Of a stretch of 64,000 nt of DNA, positions 58,381 to 64,000 are shown one piece after another. How positions within the stretch are numbered: position 1 is the stretch's first letter; every line of letters begins with the position of its first letter. The notes under the pieces were generated by a model. The model saw only the letters and a list, made by a program, of their open reading frames with translations. It did no database searches and had not been told where the DNA came from. The position numbers and the translations under genes were made by a program. The stretch is from Wolfiporia cocos. Lineage: Eukaryota; Basidiomycota; Agaricomycetes; Polyporales; Phaeolaceae. The stretch is taken from positions 4,464,001 to 4,528,000 of the forward strand of contig JACCLO010000003.1 in the NCBI GenBank assembly GCA_029448655.1. The letters run 5' to 3'.

Positions 58381-60224
58381 CTATGACGCAGAAGTACTTG
58401 CTGCAGAGAAGGGTGTGGAGGCGACGATCTCCCAAGAGATCTGAGGGTTGAATACATCGCGTTTGCGGGCGATGCATTGGACGCCGGCAAGAGATTCTTC
58501 AATGTGTTCGAGGATGACATGTGTGTCGTCGTCTGGGAAGGATACGTAAATGGAGGATTGGAGCTTCGTGGATTTGTCGTTGTACCAGTTGAAGTTGGAG
58601 AATTGAATAGGGTCGATGTGTTGGACGTTGGCATGGTGAAGACGGTACCAGAACATGGTGTTCCGGAGTACCTCGTACCATTCCATGCTGAGTAGGTGCG
58701 AGTCGTAAGGCTCGGAGGTCGCGGAGGGACGTCGAAGGACGTTGTTGATTTGGAGGGTAAGAGAATGGGTGGGTACGAAGCTATGAGGAGGTGCGTACAA
58801 CACGTTGCCCCACGGTTCGGGGCCGGCGGGTCGTGAATAAAGTGGTCCTTCCATAGGACCAGCGGGTCGGTCGTAGATAGGTTCTTCCATGGGACCTGCA
58901 GGACGGTTGTAAAGGGGCTTCTCGAGGGGGCCAATAGGGTGATCATACAGGGGTGGTGTTACGGGTCGAATACCCGTTCGTATATTCGAGTCGCGAATAT
59001 AGATCGTTCTTCTGCACGTAGGCACGTTGCCGTATGCAAGGCAAATACTCGTTAGATGCCTTCGGGTCCTAAGTGAAGTCCTTAGGAGATCGGTTAATAT
59101 CCAATACGCGTTAGAGGATATAATCTGTTCAAGTGCGAGTCGAATAGAATATAAGACTCGCCTAAGTCCTAGAAGTCAGTGTGCACTTCGAGGACTTAGT
59201 CGTTCGGTTGCTCGAGTGAAAAATACTGAGCGTAGTTTCCTACGTTTGAGAACGAGTATAAGACTTCTTGTTTATACAACAAGGTCGAGCTGAAGAGCCT
59301 CGACAGTAGGTACATTAGTTTATATACTACGTTGGGTTTCAGGGGTCAAGTCCGTCCCAGATGTCACCGATATTATCTACGCTATAGTATCAAACGTTTG
59401 ATAGGTATGTAATGATATTCCAGAGACGATAGATAGGAATGATGGCGGTTGAACGCCATCTATCAGCTAACAAACGATGAACATGAAACGGTGGCAGAGT
59501 TGGTTCTGCCAAAGGTGAAACGCGCCCTATAGACTAGTACAACTGGGGATGCGCCCAGTAGAGTCACGAGTAGCCAGGGGAGTTGGTTGCGCAACAAGTC
59601 CCTGTATCGTATTCGCCCAGTGGTGAGTTCCGTCGATATTGAAAAATCAAAATAACCGTAACAGGTGGCTCGAGTAGGAATTCGACGGTGTCGACAGAGT
59701 CGACAGAGTGATGACTGGGGGTGGGTGATGGGGTACGAGGAGGTGAAGGTTGTGGGAATGGCGTTTGAGGTGGTGTCTCGGGACAATTCGGAACCCAGTG
59801 TAGACGTGGTTCAAGCTTCTTCGGGGTGTGTCGGAGAGATCGTTTGGGAACGTGTTTGAGGTGAGGCGTGGATGGAGTGGTGCGTGGCTTAGGGGTGGAG
59901 GGTGTGGGGGGGGGTGGGCAAAGGGTTGTTGAATGTGGGCGCTAGGAGTGAGGTGAGGTGGAGCGCAAGGTTGTTGACGTCCTGCTGCAAGGTGAGCAGG
60001 GAAGGGAGTTCAGTGTGGGCCATTTCATTGGCACCATGGGTGATAGCGGTGAGAAGGTAGGATACATGCATCTTCCAGAGAGGAAGAGCATAAGTTGATG
60101 GGGTAGTTTCATGCGCCCGGTGAATGCTTTGGGCGGTGTTGAAAAGTAGATCAAAGGCAAAGGTAGCAGGGGTGATGTCGTTAGGGACCCTCTGTGTGCC
60201 GGGGACGGTGCATGGGGGGTTCAT
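58381..60224 (-). pseudogene. Hypothetical gene split by a solo LTR
   Basis: Upstream part 60224 to about 59669: starts MNPPCTVPGTQRVPNDITPA, with a helical region (LPSLLTLQQDVNNLALHLTS). Downstream part 58956-58381: tandem units of PLYDRPAGPMEE type (about five), then LYAPPHSFVPTHSLTLQINN, FWYRLHHANVQHIDPIQFSN and FPDDDTHVILEHIEES. The LTR at 58957-59663 plus its GGTGG duplication sits between. A stop at about 59889 in the upstream part may be spliced out or a second lesion. No known domain recognised; the repeat unit is unusual for a fungal protein. Confidence 0.5.
58957..59663 (+). mobile_element. Solo LTR, family B (707 bp), inside a gene
   Basis: TGTTACGGGT...CCGTAACA with a perfect target duplication GGTGG (58952-58956, 59664-59668). 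Closely similar to the copy at 49126. Confidence 0.88.
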
Positions 60225-60286
60225 GGTGAGGTGGACGATGCGTAGGGGTTGTTGTGTAGGTGGACGGTACGTGAGCGCCTAAGGCG

Positions 60287-60835
60287 ATGGTGGTGGTAAG
60301 AGGGAAAGGAGGGTCTTCACGTGACGTACGCATTCAATCTGTCAAAAGGCATGATCCGAGCAAGATCACATACCTAGCCAAACGCCGCCTCAATGTGCCT
60401 ATGTTCAATTTCAAGGTAACAACTCACAGCGACGCTGTCAACGACCTCTGCATGGGAGAAGTTGCCGGAGCAGATACCTGTGGTTGTCAACCTTCTCTAA
60501 CTTTAGTACAGATCACCATCATTCAACCCGTGCGCACCACGTGTGTTGCGCTGGCAAGTGGTATGCGTCCTTTGGAAGTCGAACTGTCGTCATTGGATAC
60601 ATCACGTACACAAATGGCTGACATGATGGCCTGTGGCTGCCCTCGCAGCGGGTCATGCTGGAAGTGGCACTACGTCATTATAAACTTCTCCGTCCCAAGA
60701 CAGACGCGTAAACGCGTAGACGCCCGCCTCGCGGTCACAAGATCTCACCCCTCTCTGACCTATTATTATACACCCACATCCGCTCCACCAGTACTAGTGT
60801 TGCTGCAAGGTGAGGTCAAGGTCGCCTTGAGGTAG
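60287..60835 (+). CDS. Open frame of 182 codons, unrecognised
   Basis: Reads KITYLAKRRLNVPMFNFKV, CGCPRSGSCWKWHYVIINF and other ordinary-looking protein sequence, but no family, splice signals or clear start context stand out. It could be chance. Confidence 0.3.
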   Translation: MVVVRGKGGSSRDVRIQSVKRHDPSKITYLAKRRLNVPMFNFKVTTHSDAVNDLCMGEVAGADTCGCQPSLTLVQITIIQPVRTTCVALASGMRPLEVELSSLDTSRTQMADMMACGCPRSGSCWKWHYVIINFSVPRQTRKRVDARLAVTRSHPSLTYYYTPTSAPPVLVLLQGEVKVALR

Positions 60836-61286
60836 CGGAGTTTCACCTTAACCCCAACTCAAGGCAGGTTAAGGTGAGCTTAAGGCAACTCAAGGTACCT
60901 CAAGGTGGCGGCATCACGGCGCTCATCAACCATCTGACCAATAGGCTTGCACGGCTTGTGAGGGACACAGACACCGGCACCACAGTGTAGAGTCCACATT
61001 CAGTGCGCAGAAGGCCTGAAATGCAGTATATATACTTGTAACATCATGATGTATCATACTCAATATGCCTAGTCCTAGATTAAGATGACAAAGATGCTTT
61101 CTCGCAATCCTGTAGGAGATTTAAGAGCTCAGGTATCATCCTATCAGCCGGACCACCTCCCCCACAGATGCATCTGCACGCAACATCGGCAAAATGCGAA
61201 CCCTCATATCTAGTCCGTTAACTATTGTAAATACCAGCTCAATAGATATACGTAGATACAAGCAGATACTATGTGCGGGGTAATGG
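60836..61286. other. Gene-free stretch with short inverted AAGGTGAG/CTCAAGG repeats
   Basis: Repeated CTCAAGG and AAGGTGAG motifs at 60810-60910; nothing else. Confidence 0.45.
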
Positions 61287-61480
61287 CAGGATCAATGAGG
61301 ACCGAAATTATAATTTGCAGGATCAACGAGGACTGAGATATTATTTGTAGGATCAACGAGGACCGAAATATTAGTTGCAAGATCATAGAGGACCGAAATG
61401 TTATTTGCAGGATCAAAAAGATTATTTGCAGGATTAAAGAGGATGGACATATTCGTTGCAGGACTAATGAGCACAGCAGC
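61287..61480. repeat. Minisatellite, about 33 bp x 6
   Basis: Units of TGCAGGATCAACGAGGACCG type with decreasing similarity to the right. Open frames on the minus strand are repeat artefacts. Confidence 0.8.
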
Positions 61481-61545
61481 ACCAATAGCAGTTACAAGAA
61501 GCACAGTCTAAGGCGAGAGCACACAAAACAGAAGCTCATGGATAC

Positions 61546-62585
61546 TGTTGCAGTTTTGCGACATGGCTCCACATCGTCTCGAACCACCGGACTTATGCTA
61601 CAGAGATCACCTGATTACTTATGAGTTGACGCGTTACCACTAGACCACCCGTTATACAGAAGGGTCACGTGATGTATTATGTAAGCATTTAGAGTTAGTA
61701 CTTAGCGCTTTGGTAGGCGCGTGTGCACAGGCCACGCACTTTAGGGCAGCCTAGATAGTCAGTGCTCCTGTCATGGTTTATATCGTGACCCGGGCGAATG
61801 CCCCCTCTCAGCGTCGAACTAAAGACTTTAAGTATTCAGGTCACATGATGTATAGATAGTTGCGTGCTTGGTTAAGTAGCAGATAAGATAACCCGTATGT
61901 AACGTGACTAGGGTACAGGGTTTCTATGTAGCGGTCTAGTCCCCTGACGTTTAGGCGCATGCGCACAGGCCACGTCGCTTTAGGGCCAGCTTAGGACTTG
62001 GTAGATACAGCGCTACTCCTGTACTTAAAAGCTAGAAGGTCTGAGGTGTACTCCTCAGACTTCTCAATCTTACTCTGGGGCTAAGGCCCCCTTACTTGCA
62101 ATTCCCCCTCTGCGTGCTCTACCTCTAGACAACTTGCCTGGGAGAACCTCGACCCCGCTGTAGTGCCTTAGGACTACCCTTCGACCAGCCACAAGCATCT
62201 TAGGGCCCTCTGGTATCTGAAAGGCGGTGTGTAGGGGAGTCAGGGTTGGAAGGCTATAGGGCGCGGGCGGTTGTGGGATGACACAGGTCTGTGTCAGCTC
62301 GCTTGCATGTATATATACCACAGAGTCTGAGGCTTACACCTCAGACTTGTCAATTTGACTCTGGGGCGTTCATCCCCCTTACTTGCCATTCCCTCTGCTT
62401 GCGCATGTCTGCCTGCTCGTCTGGGAACCCCTCGACCTTGCTGTAGCATCTTAGGACTACCCTCTGACCTCGACGACCTCAACGGCGTTGGGCCCTCTGG
62501 TGACTGAAAGGTGTTGCGTAGTGGGAGTAGGACGTGTGGTGGTGGAGTGTTAGGCATTGGGCGTGTGGGTCACAAGTTTGTGACA
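61546..62585 (+). mobile_element. Solo LTR, family A, outer copy (507 bp without insert)
   Basis: TGTTGCAG...TTTGTGACA with a perfect target duplication GATAC (61541-61545, 62586-62590). Split by a second solo LTR at 61769-62296. Its 5' part carries on the minus strand a tRNA-like A box (TGGTCTAGTGG) and near B box (GGTTCGAGAC). Hairpin GTCTGAGG/CCTCAGAC at 62325-62346. Confidence 0.85.
61769..62296 (+). mobile_element. Solo LTR, family A, nested copy (528 bp)
   Basis: TGTCATGG...TCTGTGTCA flanked by GCTCC and GCTCG (4 of 5). Hairpin GTCTGAGG...CCTCAGAC at 62039-62060. Confidence 0.8.
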
Positions 62586-62590
62586 GATAC

Positions 62591-63410
62591 ATGTACTACA
62601 GGTTACAACCACTGTAAGGATATAATAGTTTGAAGCAAAGAGAATATCGATGGTGGCACCCCGTCGAGTACAGTGCTGGTACAGGATTGGCTGCTGCCCA
62701 CTAAAGCGCGCGAAATGTGGGAGGCGTCTGGGTATGAACGATTAGAAATATCGTGAAGGAAAGTGTCACAAATACTTACGGATGGTATTCCAGTTTGGTA
62801 AGTCCCTTACTTGATTGGGCAACACCTTTCATCATACTTTATGATCTGTCAAACTTTAAGTCGGCTCTCAAAACTTGTGTCCAGTGCCATAAAGGCTGGC
62901 CCTTGACACTGTTGGCGCATCCGTCTTTCTCTCTCCCACAATGCTCATGTGTCCCCTTAACACCCTGGGGGCAGCCCATCACCTGTGCACTTCTAACCAT
63001 CTACCATTCTGCCTCCTCCCCGTGTTTCTGTTCTCTTAATGCCGTATATCGAGGTCTTTGTTTGCAGCCATGTTGTTTGCCTAACGCGCAGCACATCTAT
63101 TATTTCCTTCCTCGCTCGTGTGCTATTGAGCCCTACGGGCACCTGCCTATGTAGTCCATAATCATGATTACTGCCCGGTGTGCTACTGACATGAAGGCTG
63201 CCCCAGTTCCACACATCATATGACGGTGCAGTAACAAGGTGAGTCCCCTGCCTGCTGCATGTGCTCGCTTGCCTGTTAAGCACAATGCTGAACAGTGACC
63301 GCCGCTGCATGCCTGTAGGCACTTGCTTCCAGATCTCTGGTGCGTCAACCACCCCCCCTATGTGCGCATATATGCACCATCCTGCCCAACAACACTGACC
63401 GTCAGATGTA
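62591..63410. other. Stretch without recognised gene
   Basis: A plus-strand frame at 62753-63154 has no recognisable family. Confidence 0.4.
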
Positions 63411-63937
63411 TGACAGGGTTCCCATGATCACCATACCAACCCACACTGACCCAAACTCTAGGGTCATCCCTCAATGCCTAATGCCCACTAACTAGACATA
63501 GCATCCCAAGGCTAAATCGACGAAGGGTAACCACTCCCTAAGACGAGGCCGAGGTACGTTGCACAGACTAGCGAGTATCTTATAGAGCGCAAGCAAGGTG
63601 ATGACAAGCAAGGAGGGTCTAAGCCCCAAAGTCGAGATTAAAAGGTCTGAGGCAAGAACGCTGCCAGACCCAAGCTTATATGTACATCAGGAGCACTGAA
63701 CCAAAGGCCATATTGTCTACCCTAAAGCAACGTGGCCTGTGCGCGCGCGCCTATGAGTCATAGCCTAGAATGCTTATCTAATGTACTATCTTATCTGTAA
63801 GAGATGCGCGTTATCTCCAGTAAGTACCGTGACGCCAATAGGGACAACACGTGCTCTATAGTCGTGAAGCCGTGAATTCGACTCCTGGTAAAGCCAAAAC
63901 ATTTAATATAGGAAACGTCACCGAATAATCTGTGACA
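63411..63937 (-). mobile_element. Solo LTR, family A (527 bp)
   Basis: On the minus strand it begins TGTCACAGATTATTCGG, like the copy at 10412, and ends CCCTGTCA. The hairpin region is degenerate (GTCTGGCAG...CCTCAGAC near 63640-63665). No target duplication visible. Confidence 0.65.
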
Positions 63938-64000
63938 CACACCCCCTTATTGCTCACAGCCCCGCTCACCCCCGCACAGCACCTACCAAGCCAAAACTGC

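Noticed and set aside
61222..61504. Minus-strand frames with ILQIIF repeats
   Set aside because: Translation of the 33-bp minisatellite.

Overview
This window looks like accessory, transposon-rich DNA from a filamentous basidiomycete, most likely an Agaricomycete. The support is short GT-AG introns of about 48-75 nt (GTAAGT/GTATGT donors, CTRAC branch sites), protein families typical of Agaricomycetes (KDZ transposase with a CxC2-type cysteine cluster, a DUF6533 membrane protein, a TKL-like kinase with an HGD catalytic loop, a fungal ZIP transporter, a P450), and the lack of any bacterial-style operon. Few genes are intact. Much of the window is non-autonomous transposons, solo LTRs, minisatellites and decayed gene fragments.

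Layout. 0.2-2.3 kb: an intact six-exon gene of unknown function on the minus strand. 2.4-8.75 kb: eleven head-to-tail Helitron-like non-autonomous elements (5'-TC, 3' hairpin GTGGCGAAGCCAC, CTAG end), several swollen by a 22-bp minisatellite. 9.1-14.1 kb: a decayed KDZ transposase gene on the minus strand, hit by a solo LTR and by a 710-bp foldback element that landed inside one of its introns. 14.7-18.7 kb: a small gene fragment, an approx. 800-aa hypothetical gene with one in-frame stop, and a large inverted-repeat element. 19.3-25.4 kb: a second foldback element, a Sin3-like PAH remnant fused to unrelated sequence, and two plus-strand hypothetical genes, the second with a fully solved five-exon structure. 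25.8-35 kb: repeats, a glycosyltransferase-like pseudogene, an hAT-type element containing a solo LTR, more foldback copies, and a 5'-truncated P450. 35-42.1 kb: a tandem segmental duplication carrying glycosyltransferase-like and ZIP N-terminal remnants. One copy is split by a second Helitron-like array, and the other preserves the empty site. 43.3-47.6 kb: a DUF6533 gene and the C-terminal half of a ZIP transporter. 48-54.2 kb: another hAT-type element, a second solo-LTR family, minisatellites and two foldback families. 54.8-60.2 kb: a TKL kinase with a probable frameshift and a hypothetical gene split by a solo LTR. 60.3-64 kb: nested solo LTRs.

The genes do not form a pathway. What holds the window together is layered insertion, which can be ordered from target-site duplications (ATATC, GATAC, CAGAG, GGTGG, CAGCTTCA, GCCGCTCC, GCATTCC, CGGTACG) and from nesting. 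The most unusual features are the Helitron-like tandem arrays with a paralogous empty site, and two distinct foldback families that share the same asymmetric termini and both carry tRNA-like pol III promoters in opposite orientations.
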